Below, piece by piece: positions 15,131-21,293 of a DNA stretch of 51,197 nucleotides. The position numbers and the translations under genes were made by a program. Where the stretch lies: the IMG/VR virus record IMGVR_UViG_3300005663_000062, positions 1-51,197 of that record; one strand, 5' to 3'. Origin of the DNA: a virus. How positions within the stretch are numbered: position 1 is the first letter of the stretch; every line of letters begins with the position of its first letter. The notes under the pieces were generated by a model. It did not search any database, was not told the DNA's origin, and was given only the letters and a program-made list of their open reading frames with translations.

Positions 15131-15777
15131 TCCGCACTTATCATCATAGTATACGCAAAACAGTTCAATGACCTGCTCTTTGTTATGAATTCTTTTCCAA
15201 TCTTAGGAAATTTCACTACGTATCTTATTTCTTTAATCACAAAACCAGCCTTATTTAGCATATATTTAATAAGCCCTAACGAAATAAACGTATGATGCTT
15301 GCATTGGCCGTATCTTCTGTATATGAACTCTTGATAAGAATAACCAAATAATATCCTCAGACGATTTACCAAATTTAAATCATAAGGGACAGAACATAAT
15401 AACTGACCACCCTTAACTAACACTCTTTTGATTTCCTTCATTAAGAATATCGGATCGAAAACATGCTCGATAATATCACCGGCCCATACCACATTAAACG
15501 CACCGTCAGGATACGGAATACCGGTATCCAAGTCATGCACTTTGCAGTTGAGACCCTTCTGCTTCGCTAAACCAATGGCCACCGGAGAGAAGTCCAATCC
15601 TGTTAGTTCGTGGCCGTCATCCTGTAATCGCTTCATTATCTCGCCCGAACCACAACCAATATCCAGTATGCTACTCACAGATTCACCCAGGAAATTAAAG
15701 AGAGCTTCCTCGGCTTTCGATATTAAGCATCGCTTGCCGGTTCTGTATCCGTTGTTTTCACGTTCTACGGGTATCAT
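15124..15777 (-). CDS. Class I SAM-dependent methyltransferase
   Basis: 217 residues. SAM-binding motif I ILDIGCGSGEIMKRL near residues 40-54, acidic post-I ELTGLDFSPVAIGLAKQKG, motif II/III region YPDGAFNVVWAGDIIEHVFDP and the KRVLVKGGQLLCSVPY strand are all present, as in the Methyltransf_11/UbiE-like group. Substrate is probably a small molecule or glycan rather than DNA, as no target-recognition part or SPPY/NPPY motif is seen. Coupled by ATGA to the upstream membrane-protein gene. May belong functionally with the envelope-modifying cargo; inference. Confidence 0.8.
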   Translation of the reverse strand: MIPVERENNGYRTGKRCLISKAEEALFNFLGESVSSILDIGCGSGEIMKRLQDDGHELTGLDFSPVAIGLAKQKGLNCKVHDLDTGIPYPDGAFNVVWAGDIIEHVFDPIFLMKEIKRVLVKGGQLLCSVPYDLNLVNRLRILFGYSYQEFIYRRYGQCKHHTFISLGLIKYMLNKAGFVIKEIRYVVKFPKIGKEFITKSRSLNCFAYTMMISAEC

Positions 15778-16178
15778 TCAATTATCCCCACAAATTCACA
15801 TAGCACACCCGGAGCATTCGGGTCAAGGGAAAGAAAACCGCTTCTAAGTAACGCCTCTGCCTCCTGTTCGAGACCAAGTTCTTTTATCCTGACTTTAAGT
15901 TCATTACTTATCTCCACTTCCTGCTCATGGACAAACTCTTTGGCTCGTCTTCTATCAGCTTCCTCTTTAGTGATAAACTCAAGCCCCTCAATTCGTACAT
16001 TATCAGCACCTATTTCAATAGTAGATTCCACTACCACCGTACCGTTGCTATCCGGACTCCACGCATGCTTCGCCTCTAAATTCTCTATTCGCAACTCAGT
16101 TATCCACCATGAAAAGACAAGCAAACTTAACACAATCAAGAGTATGATAATACGTAATTCTCGTTTAGCCGGCTTCAT
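15774..16178 (-). CDS. Single-pass membrane protein with periplasmic beta/helical domain
   Basis: 134 residues. Basic start MKPAKRELR, then one membrane segment IIILLIVLSLLVFSWWI, so N-in/C-out. The outside part has VVVESTIEIGADNVRIEGLEFI followed by a charged helix KEEADRRRAKEFVHEQEVEI. Could be an i-spanin-like or envelope-located helper; no family recognised. Overlaps neighbours by 4 nt on both sides. Confidence 0.65.
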   Translation of the reverse strand: MKPAKRELRIIILLIVLSLLVFSWWITELRIENLEAKHAWSPDSNGTVVVESTIEIGADNVRIEGLEFITKEEADRRRAKEFVHEQEVEISNELKVRIKELGLEQEAEALLRSGFLSLDPNAPGVLCEFVGIIE

Positions 16179-16495
16179 ATGTCAAGAGCTTTCGTGGGAG
16201 AGCTGCATTTACTGCACAAACCATAACGAGACCAATTACTTACGCGACCACATATATAGCAATTGTAAGACTCAATGATAGCATCAGGTGTGGCAAAGCT
16301 ATCTACAGCATCAAGAGGTGATGGGATTTCGACAGGATAAGTCAAAGGCGTACCATACATCACTTCCATCGCCAAAGTGGGGTTAGTCATAAATAAGGCC
16401 TCCACCTGCTCCTGTGCCGCAAATCGAGCATTGTTCGTTATAGGAAAGCCACAAGAATTTACAAACCGGACTAATTCATTATATATGTCAAACAT
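16175..16495 (-). CDS. C-terminal zinc-ribbon protein
   Basis: 106 residues. Helical N-terminus, then CYICGRVSNWSRYGLCSKC near residues 78-97, a regular CxxC-x13-CxxC ribbon. ATG 16495 has the upstream stop overlapping it by 8 nt. Role unknown; one of many mini zinc ribbons here. Confidence 0.65.
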   Translation of the reverse strand: MFDIYNELVRFVNSCGFPITNNARFAAQEQVEALFMTNPTLAMEVMYGTPLTYPVEIPSPLDAVDSFATPDAIIESYNCYICGRVSNWSRYGLCSKCSSPTKALDI

Positions 16496-16679
16496 TACGG
16501 GTTATCCTGATAATAAAGTTATATACTATAAACCTGAAATTAAAATTCCATCCGTACCATCCACCCCTCTTGCCATCGTAACATCGCATTAATTCAAAAC
16601 CTAAACCTCCTACGTTACTGGGATGATATTCACCTAATAAAATGTGCCTGTTACCTATATTAAAATTTGTACTTAACAT
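16488..16679 (-). CDS. Small aromatic-rich protein, unknown
   Basis: 63 residues starting MLSTNFNIGNRHILLGEYHP, ending in a Phe/Tyr/Trp-rich stretch. Start ATG 16679 with AAGGAAG about 9 nt upstream. The 115-bp gap upstream (16686-16799) has no ORF. Less certain than its neighbours. Confidence 0.45.
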   Translation of the reverse strand: MLSTNFNIGNRHILLGEYHPSNVGGLGFELMRCYDGKRGGWYGWNFNFRFIVYNFIIRITRNV

Positions 16680-16799
16680 TGTCAAGCACTTCCTTAAAGA
16701 ATGATATTTCAGTTATACAAAGACCCCCTTGGTACCTTATCGTCGCACCAGACCGAAGCCCCCTCCCCTACCCGGCCTTCTCTTAGGATGCGTCCTTTT

Positions 16800-17330
16800 T
16801 TATTCATGTGCTCGTATCTCGTAGTCCTGTTGATAGCCTGTGTCCGGCTCTGCGCTGAGTGTATCATCCGTTGATATGCCTACGCCTGTATATGGCCTGC
16901 CCGGACATACCTGCTCATAGTGCATGGCGTTGGCCATCCTTGTAGTGCGTGCCTGCTCATCGACTGTGCCGTCCGGGTTGGTAGTCAGACGGTTGATGCC
17001 AGCTACGATAGATGGATGTAGCTCGGGCTCATCGCCTATCCTCGGCGGTGCTGCTCCTGCTCTCTTGGCCTTAGCTCTACCACTCCAGGCACATGGGCCA
17101 CAGCATACGAGTATCGGCTCTATCTCATTACCACAACACCAACAATGTCCGGGCTTGACAAGCTGTGTGCGCTGTCTGTGCGCCTTGTCATTAGGGCCAA
17201 GCTTATCAGGCACGGTAACGCCTCCATTCTCATAGGTAACGCCTTCATTAAGTAACGCCTTTTGCTTGGCTTTGTAACGCCTTTGGCGCTCGGCGTTAGC
17301 CTCTTTCTGTTTATCCTTGTCTTTATACAT
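16800..17330 (-). CDS. Protein with basic N-terminus and zinc-binding centre
   Basis: 176 residues. A highly basic start (KQKEANAERQRRYKAKQKAL), then repeated GVT segments, then CWCCGNEIEPILVCCGPC (a CxxC...CxxC zinc site) and an Ala/Pro/Thr-rich tail. This layout is found in phage proteins next to terS. The first 120 nt of the gene carry four copies of a 9-bp DNA repeat placed in three different reading frames. It begins two bases after the terS stop. DNA binding is plausible. Confidence 0.65.
   Translation of the reverse strand: MYKDKDKQKEANAERQRRYKAKQKALLNEGVTYENGGVTVPDKLGPNDKAHRQRTQLVKPGHCWCCGNEIEPILVCCGPCAWSGRAKAKRAGAAPPRIGDEPELHPSIVAGINRLTTNPDGTVDEQARTTRMANAMHYEQVCPGRPYTGVGISTDDTLSAEPDTGYQQDYEIRAHE
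17215..17282. repeat. Four copies of a 9-bp direct repeat beside terS (possible pac/iteron)
   Basis: GTAACGCCT (AGGCGTTAC on the minus strand) at 17215-17223, 17236-17244, 17252-17260 and 17274-17282. In the overlapping gene the repeats are read in all three codon phases (RRY; KAL; GVT), so conservation is of DNA rather than protein. A partial inverse copy is at 17291-17297. Confidence 0.7.
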
Positions 17331-17332
17331 AT

Positions 17333-17755
17333 CTATCCTGTTTTGGCCTCCTGTGGGCTCTCAGTGACGTTTATACCAACGACTGCCATTATGTCCACAA
17401 GAGTCATTCCTGCACTTGTATCGGCGTTGTAGAAGCCTATATGCCTATTCAGTTGGTCGTTTGCTGTGAGAGCTGCTGTGTGATGATTGGATTCTTTGGC
17501 ATTCTTAAGCAATTCTTTCGTTTCTCTTACTTGAGATTCTATTGATAACTCCGTTTTAACGCTCTGTGCGTCCTGTAGAGCCTTTATTTCTGCCTTCACC
17601 AGTATATTATCGTATATCTTTGAACTCAAGCCACAGCGTGCGTAGGACGGCTTGTAACCTACTTCTATGAGTGTTTTAACTCTGTTATCGAAGCCATTCA
17701 ATGCAAAACAGTTAGCTATTGTCTTTGCTTTCTCTTTTGTTATTCTATTAGACAT
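17333..17755 (-). CDS. terS: Terminase small subunit
   Basis: 140 residues. N-terminal helix-turn-helix-like region of the Terminase_2 type: ANCFALNGFDNRVKTLIEVG followed by KPSYARCGLSSKIYDN and VKAEIKAL, then a central oligomerisation helix (SQVRETKELLKNAKESNHH) and a C-terminal tail for TerL contact. It recognises the packaging site. It lies 3.2 kb and several genes upstream of terL, not adjacent as usual. Start overlaps the stop of the 32-residue gene as TAATG. Confidence 0.8.
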   Translation of the reverse strand: MSNRITKEKAKTIANCFALNGFDNRVKTLIEVGYKPSYARCGLSSKIYDNILVKAEIKALQDAQSVKTELSIESQVRETKELLKNAKESNHHTAALTANDQLNRHIGFYNADTSAGMTLVDIMAVVGINVTESPQEAKTG

Positions 17756-17853
17756 TAAACCTCATTATGTGTGAATAAAGCCAGATAAAACTTACAAACA
17801 TACTTTGCAGATAAGCCACAAACAAAACCTATTGTCAACATAATATATTCCAT
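17755..17853 (-). CDS. 32-residue membrane micropeptide coupled to terS
   Basis: ATG 17853, AGAGG upstream, stop overlapping the terS start (TAATG). Product MEYIMLTIGFVCGLSAKYVC plus a short tail: a hydrophobic segment that could span a membrane. Coupling suggests it sets terS translation. Confidence 0.5.
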   Translation of the reverse strand: MEYIMLTIGFVCGLSAKYVCKFYLALFTHNEV

Positions 17854-17871
17854 TCTTACCTCTTATCTTAT

Positions 17872-17970
17872 TCACGTTATTTCGTGTTTGTTTGTAGGGC
17901 AGGAGGAGTGATCAACCTGCCCAAGTGATAAAATATTCATCAATATTTCATAGTTTGTTTTCACCTCCTT
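17872..17970 (-). promoter_or_regulatory. Leader with perfect Shine-Dalgarno, 3-codon and 22-codon ORFs, and hairpin
   Basis: Minus strand AAGGAGGTGA (17970-17961) is a full match to the 16S 3' end. It is followed by ATG AAA TAT TGA at 17951-17940 and, by TGATG overlap, a 22-codon ORF (17940-17872) starting MNILSLGQVD. Within it GGGCAGG (minus, near 17923) pairs with CCTGCCC (near 17904), and the loop carries a CCTCCT stretch able to pair with the Shine-Dalgarno. Looks like a translational leader for the terS region; may equally be a remnant gene. Confidence 0.4.
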
Positions 17971-18023
17971 ATCCTGGTATTTGGTTGTTATGTTTATGTT
18001 TCATGTATGGGCTTTGTTATTGC

Positions 18024-18203
18024 TTAAATAGCTTCTAATACTGCTCTTACGGTTGCTCTGTCAAATTCTTTCGTCGGTTCGTCGAGTAGTGAATAGTCTC
18101 CATTAGTCCAATATGGCTTGCCGTGCTTTATCTCATACTGCTTGCAATACGCTTTATGCACTACTTCAGATATTCTTTCAATCTCTTCTGTCTTCGCTTC
18201 CAT
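18024..18203 (-). CDS. Small RyR-domain-like protein
   Basis: 59 residues from ATG 18203. IERISEVVHKAYCKQYEIKH then PYWTN and TVRAVLEAI resembles the short RyR-like domain of phage proteins (pattern: IA..vHe.nrAyc ... W ... S...GV). That domain's role in phages is unknown. The spacer 17971-18023 downstream has no gene. Confidence 0.5.
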   Translation of the reverse strand: MEAKTEEIERISEVVHKAYCKQYEIKHGKPYWTNGDYSLLDEPTKEFDRATVRAVLEAI

Positions 18204-18212
18204 TCTAACGCC

Positions 18213-18359
18213 TTATTCTCTCCATGTGGGATAACCACAGTAACATGACTGCTCTTGCCTTAGAATACCGCATTCAGGACATCGCCATCCACTTGCCATT
18301 ACTTTACCTGATACTTCGATTGTTTCCCACTTCCATTCTTTTTCAAGTATGCTATCCAT
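18213..18359 (-). CDS. Small zinc-ribbon protein
   Basis: 48 residues from ATG 18359, which follows the upstream stop directly; the frame is open further upstream to 18428 but that would overlap by 68 nt. The pattern WRCPECGILRQEQSCYCGYP gives CxxC-x8-CxC. Unknown function. Confidence 0.55.
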   Translation of the reverse strand: MDSILEKEWKWETIEVSGKVMASGWRCPECGILRQEQSCYCGYPTWRE

Positions 18360-18360
18360 T

Positions 18361-18594
18361 CTAACTAAAACTTTCCATCCATTCTGTTTCGTCAATTTCA
18401 GTGTAATTAGTTGCTGAGCTTTCGTCAAATCCTACGGCCAGGAAATTCTCATAGCCATTTACGCCTGTTTGCTCTGCAATGTGTGTCCAACCATAAAGCG
18501 TAGTCCTGCAGGCCGTTATGATGTGTAGCTTGTGGCCGGTAGTGTGTTTGTAGTATCTACCTATTTCAAACGTCAATTCTTTTGTCTTTTCCAT
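18361..18594 (-). CDS. Conserved phage protein (IGxYYxHTxGxK family)
   Basis: 77 residues. LTFEIGRYYKHTTGHKLHII, CRTTLYGWTHIAEQTG, then FDESSATNYTEIDETEW and FS at the end fit a small beta-barrel protein seen in many phage early regions (IG.YY.HT.G..m.i......T..Y...l.AE ... S..NW.EI..eeW...F). Function unknown. Confidence 0.7.
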   Translation of the reverse strand: MEKTKELTFEIGRYYKHTTGHKLHIITACRTTLYGWTHIAEQTGVNGYENFLAVGFDESSATNYTEIDETEWMESFS

Positions 18595-18695
18595 TCTAAG
18601 CTCTTATCTTCTTGCCTTTCGTCCCTATCGTCTATTTCGTGGCATTGCATGTAGTGAGGGCAATCGTCCCAGCATGGTTCGCATTCTAAATTCAT
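18573..18695 (-). CDS. 40-residue Cys-rich protein
   Basis: ATG 18695 with AAGGAG at ideal spacing, stop TGA 18575-18573 inside the next gene. MNLECEPCWDDCPHYMQCHE supplies four cysteines and histidines for one metal site, followed by a charged tail. Unknown function. Confidence 0.55.
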   Translation of the reverse strand: MNLECEPCWDDCPHYMQCHEIDDRDERQEDKSLEWKRQKN

Positions 18696-18707
18696 TTTAT
18701 TACTCCT

Positions 18708-18926
18708 TCAGGCTATTTGATAATTCTTGATAATCCTTTCAACATCCTGAGACCTGAATCCCATAAATGATAATACCATTCGATTCAGCTTTGTATCACA
18801 AGTCTTGCAAACGCCTTTATACTCGCTGTTTAAGCAACAAATAGACCATTGTTGGCTCGATGGCTTTCCACACTTAAAACAAGGTACTCTGCTGATTCCT
18901 ATGCCTGTGTATGGTTTTTTCCTCAT
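18708..18926 (-). CDS. Zinc-ribbon phage protein (CxxCxxPxxxQWxIC type)
   Basis: 72 residues. CFKCGKPSSQQWSICCLN, then CKTCDTKLNRMVLSFMG and a C-terminal helix. The same layout (C..C..pa...W.iC ... lC..CD..LN.lvL.fm) is common in proteobacterial phages without known function; it may be a degenerate HNH/zinc knuckle. ATG 18926 follows the upstream stop. Confidence 0.65.
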   Translation of the reverse strand: MRKKPYTGIGISRVPCFKCGKPSSQQWSICCLNSEYKGVCKTCDTKLNRMVLSFMGFRSQDVERIIKNYQIA

Positions 18927-18930
18927 TCTA

Positions 18931-19110
18931 TTACTCCTTACTAAGAGCGTAACATTGTATACTCAAAAAACCTAACATCTTGCGCCATATAAGCCAGCAT
19001 TCACCTCTTGCCTGGTTTCGCGCGTAATATGACAATTTACGAAAACCCTTCCAATGGTGTGTTAAACATAAATGATATGCCGATTTATTTGTATTAATCT
19101 TTATTATCAA
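18931..19110 (-). CDS. Small protein with TTG start
   Basis: 59 residues. No ATG fits; TTG 19110 is preceded by AAAGGAG at 7-nt spacing. Product begins with IIKINTNKSAYHLCLTHHW and contains WLIWRKMLGFLSI. Ends just before the next ribosome site. Unknown; existence supported by the ribosome site and packing. Confidence 0.5.
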   Translation of the reverse strand: MIIKINTNKSAYHLCLTHHWKGFRKLSYYARNQARGECWLIWRKMLGFLSIQCYALSKE

Positions 19111-19147
19111 CTCGTTACTCCTTTTGTCCTGTCTGGGACTGTTATGC

Positions 19148-19312
19148 TCAACACTGGCTTTGGTAAAGACTTAACCAACAACAACTTCCGTCACATTTTC
19201 TATGTTGCGGTTCAAGGTAAAATACTACCCAGTTTCTCTTTCGTAGGTATCGCATCATTATTCTGTGATGAAAAGACTTTGCGTTTCTGAGCCATGTTTT
19301 TATTTTGTCCAT
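19148..19312 (-). CDS. Small basic Cys-containing protein
   Basis: 54 residues from ATG 19312, GGAG at 7 nt. MDKIKTWLRNAKSFHHRIMM is basic helical, the tail CDGSCCWLSLYQSQC is Cys-rich. Unknown. Confidence 0.5.
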   Translation of the reverse strand: MDKIKTWLRNAKSFHHRIMMRYLRKRNWVVFYLEPQHRKCDGSCCWLSLYQSQC

Positions 19313-19330
19313 TCTCATTCTCCTGTTATG

Positions 19331-19579
19331 CTATAATACCTCCATAACCTCTTCAGTTGCGTTTGTTTGCCCACAATATTTACATTTAGCGGCTATACCA
19401 TGATTTTCCCAGACATGGTCACAAACATCTAAAATACTAAGATTCATCTCCCAGATTACAATATTATCTTTTTCCTGGCATTGGTCAATCAAAAAAGTAG
19501 CAAGCACTGTATTTTGTAAATCTACTAATTTCAACCGTGAACCCCCTGATTGAGCATTATCCAAGATTACTCTTATCAT
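19331..19579 (-). CDS. Small protein with C-terminal zinc knuckle
   Basis: 82 residues. Beta-rich first half (MIRVILDNAQSGGSRLKLVD), then CDHVWENHGIAAKCKYCGQT, a CxxH...CxxC pattern. Unknown function. Confidence 0.6.
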   Translation of the reverse strand: MIRVILDNAQSGGSRLKLVDLQNTVLATFLIDQCQEKDNIVIWEMNLSILDVCDHVWENHGIAAKCKYCGQTNATEEVMEVL

Positions 19580-19615
19580 TTTTTGTCTCCTTTATGTGTG
19601 GTATCATTGACATAC

Positions 19616-19819
19616 TCATTCTAACTTTGTCCTGTCCGGGCCTGTTATTGACTGTAAGTGCTGCTTAGGCTTAAACTTAGCATCAATTTTCTCTTCTTCT
19701 CTCAATAGCCAGTCTATTTCTTTGAAAGTGCATTGCATATGAGGCCTCGGCTTGCCCTGCATCTTCTGATGCGTTTGTGTCCTCGGCACTTGTAAGCATG
19801 TTTTGTTTAATGTTTCCAT
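19616..19819 (-). CDS. First small leftward gene after the control region
   Basis: 67 residues, basic and Gln/His rich (QVPRTQTHQKMQGKPRPHMQ), no recognised domain. Ribosome site is weak (GGGTGA). If real it is the first gene of the leftward operon; it may instead be part of the leader. Confidence 0.4.
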   Translation of the reverse strand: METLNKTCLQVPRTQTHQKMQGKPRPHMQCTFKEIDWLLREEEKIDAKFKPKQHLQSITGPDRTKLE

Positions 19820-20023
19820 AACTTTTCACCCAGACTACAAACGGGATAAGACCGTTTTAATGACACGATACGAATAAACTTCTGCTCTTGCGTCAATACC
19901 TTAGCTAATTGTATATCCCTTTAGCAGCCTTATCCCCGGGTATGAATCTGTAGGATAATCGTCTGTGTGGCATTTGTTAGTATCGAGCAGCATAGACATA
20001 TTTTGACCTTACGTGTCTTTGGT

Positions 20024-20115
20024 CGAGCGGAGCTTTGTATATCGTCGCTCTGTTACAGTTATAAGAAAAAAGACAGGCCATCCGAGTTTCTGATATACAA
20101 AGCGGGTGACCTGTC
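20024..20115 (-). ncRNA. Interlocked-helix (pseudoknot-like) leader element with terminator-type hairpin
   Basis: Helix b is 12 perfect bp (20032-20043 with 20092-20103). Helix a (20025-20029 with 20046-20050) and helix c (20072-20077 with 20110-20115) each interleave with b, in the order a b a' c b' c'. On the minus strand helix c is followed by six Us (20071-20066), like a long-loop terminator. It lies just downstream of the leftward promoter, so it would be at the 5' end of leftward RNA, where cis-acting antitermination or attenuation elements sit. Confidence 0.5.
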
Positions 20116-20150
20116 ATTATATCTTTTATCATATTACTCCATCATTCTGT

Positions 20151-20180
20151 AATATGTTCGTTTTCGACGCCGTGTGTCAA
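20151..20180 (-). promoter_or_regulatory. Leftward promoter
   Basis: Minus strand TTGACA at 20180-20175, 18-nt spacer, CATATT at 20156-20151. The -35 is consensus, the -10 matches four of six. RNA would start near 20144. Confidence 0.5.
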
Positions 20181-20204
20181 TTCGACAGCCTGCTTATTCG
20201 ACGC
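20163..20204 (+). repeat. Three TTCGAC repeats
   Basis: TTCGACGC 20163-20170, TTCGACAG 20181-20188, TTCGACGC 20197-20204, spaced 18 and 16 bp. They surround the -35 of the leftward promoter and may be an operator. Confidence 0.45.
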
Positions 20205-20223
20205 AGTCACGACGATAAAACCT

Positions 20224-20253
20224 ATTATAAATCACAAACGCGCAATAAAGCAA
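20224..20253 (-). promoter_or_regulatory. Second possible leftward promoter
   Basis: Minus strand perfect TATAAT (20229-20224) with a poor -35 TTGCTT at 20253-20248, spacer 18. Confidence 0.35.
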
Positions 20254-20356
20254 ATGTATTCTAAAATAATCTCTTATTTTCTTATAAATATACTCCTTGA
20301 TATTGAGCCAATAACAGCGATATTGATACAAAATATTAACTTGACGAATAATTTTC

Positions 20357-20385
20357 TTTACAAGTGAGTAAATATTGACGATAAT
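20357..20385 (+). promoter_or_regulatory. Rightward promoter of the plus-strand island
   Basis: TTTACA 20357-20362, 17-nt spacer, GATAAT 20380-20385: five of six matches in both boxes. Start expected near 20392, and the TCGACCAAA motif (20399-20407) follows at once, a natural operator position. Confidence 0.65.
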
Positions 20386-20398
20386 ACTTTTATGTTAA

Positions 20399-20407
20399 TC
20401 GACCAAA
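20399..20407 (+). promoter_or_regulatory. TCGACCAAA motif, copy in leader of first rightward gene
   Basis: Within TTAATCGACCAAATTAA, 26 nt before ATG 20434. Other copies: 20018-20026 (minus), 20694-20702 (plus), 21240-21248 (minus). Confidence 0.55.
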
Positions 20408-20433
20408 TTAATCACTTATGAAGGGAATTGAAA

Positions 20434-20646
20434 ATGTACTACCACGTCAAAACCAATTACGACCAGTTAAAACCAAACGACAGATTTACTGTAAGATACG
20501 ATAACAAGCTTATGACTTGGCAGGAATACCTTGAAGCCAAAAGGCACGGACTTTGCAAGGTGCTTTCTGATATGTGGGCAGCAAATCAACACGATAGCAA
20601 AGTATCGTTTACCCTTAACTATCCTGTCTGGAAATGGCAGGCTTAA
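20434..20646 (+). CDS. Small protein, first gene of the rightward island
   Basis: 70 residues. ATG 20434 chosen for AAGGGA at 7 nt; a TTG two codons upstream is too close to it. Sequence MYYHVKTNYDQLKPNDRFTV ... MTWQEYLEAKRHG shows a small alpha/beta protein without known motif. Probably early-expressed given its promoter. Confidence 0.65.
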   Translation: MYYHVKTNYDQLKPNDRFTVRYDNKLMTWQEYLEAKRHGLCKVLSDMWAANQHDSKVSFTLNYPVWKWQA

Positions 20647-20690
20647 AATCCGCAGGGCGGGGATTTGCGAATCCTCTGCCTTATGTATTT
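20647..20690 (+). other. Competing hairpins between the first two rightward genes
   Basis: GGATT at about 20661-20665 can pair with AATCC upstream (20647-20651) or with AATCC downstream (20670-20674, loop TGCG, extended by GGC/GCC). The second form ends before a T-rich stretch. A terminator/antiterminator pair is possible. Confidence 0.4.
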
Positions 20691-20731
20691 TAATCGACCA
20701 AACATTAACTAAACAGAAACGAGGTGGAATT

Positions 20732-21205
20732 ATGAGTACGAGAAGTCAAATTGTAATTAAAGGTTGTTTTGATGATGAAATAGTATTTTATCGTCATTGT
20801 GACGGCTATCCAGAAGTATCTATGGCTCCATTACAGAAGCTAATGGACTGGATGCGCCGTGGAATCATCAGGGATAACGCCGAGCAGGCTGCTGGATGGC
20901 TTATTCTTATCGGAGCAATAGAATACGCTACAATTCCAGAATATGAGCTTGAGCCGAACGACAAGGCTTGGAAACGATATGGCTTGATTGAGACTATCAA
21001 AGACCCTACCGACTGGAAGTGCGGAGCCTATGAGCCAGCAACTTGTCGCCACGGAGATATTGAATTTCTTTATATCCTTGATTTGAAAGAGAAAACAATA
21101 TCTTGTTACACAACACATTTTGACGGCGTGGGGTTCCCAGACAAAGAAAAAGACAAGCTCCAGTTCGTCGATACTGCCGAAAATCCGTGGAAAGGCAAAA
21201 GCTAA
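20732..21205 (+). CDS. Conserved phage protein of the MSTRSxI...YRHxDGYP family
   Basis: 157 residues. MSTRSQIVIKGCFDDEIVFY RHCDGYPE at the N-terminus identifies a small family common in phages and some bacteria (MSTR..i ... vYrHwDGYPe). The remainder includes WLILIGAIEYATI and FLYILDLKEKTISCY. Its role is unknown. ATG 20732 has GAGGTGG at good spacing; a TCGACCAAA motif lies 29 nt before it. Confidence 0.7.
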   Translation: MSTRSQIVIKGCFDDEIVFYRHCDGYPEVSMAPLQKLMDWMRRGIIRDNAEQAAGWLILIGAIEYATIPEYELEPNDKAWKRYGLIETIKDPTDWKCGAYEPATCRHGDIEFLYILDLKEKTISCYTTHFDGVGFPDKEKDKLQFVDTAENPWKGKS

Positions 21206-21214
21206 ACACAAACC

Positions 21215-21277
21215 GCTTGCCATCGGCTCAATTCTCTGATTTGGTCGATTGGTTTACAAGCCGGTGGCAGGCTTTTT
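21215..21277 (+). terminator. Long-loop terminator in the rightward island
   Basis: A 14-bp stem (21215-21228 with 21259-21272; two G-U pairs on the plus strand only) encloses a 30-nt loop and is followed by TTTTT (21273-21277). The loop contains an inverted TCGACCAAA motif (21240-21248). Placed between the 157-residue gene and the zinc-ribbon gene. Confidence 0.6.
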
Positions 21278-21293
21278 ATATTGGAGAATGATT

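Larger units (their letters stand above)
19820..20433. promoter_or_regulatory. Divergent control region, no genes
   Basis: 614 bp without a credible ORF, AT-rich at the right side. It holds a leftward promoter, a rightward promoter, the interlocked stem element at 20024-20115, three TTCGAC repeats at 20163-20204, a TTATCC/GGATAA hairpin at 19930-19958, and two of the four TCGACCAAA motifs. It separates the long leftward operon from the short rightward island and is the best place for an origin or master control. Confidence 0.7.

Noticed and set aside
16740-16800. Plus-strand terminator AGGATGCGTCCTTTTTT
   Set aside because: Stem of only 4-5 bp and no rightward gene before it.
17215-17282. 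CRISPR-like regular repeats
   Set aside because: Repeat is only 9 bp, spacing irregular, within a gene, no Cas genes.
20531-20731. Longer start for the MSTRS-family gene
   Set aside because: Would overlap the first rightward gene and the leader structures; ATG 20732 has a strong ribosome site and the family start.
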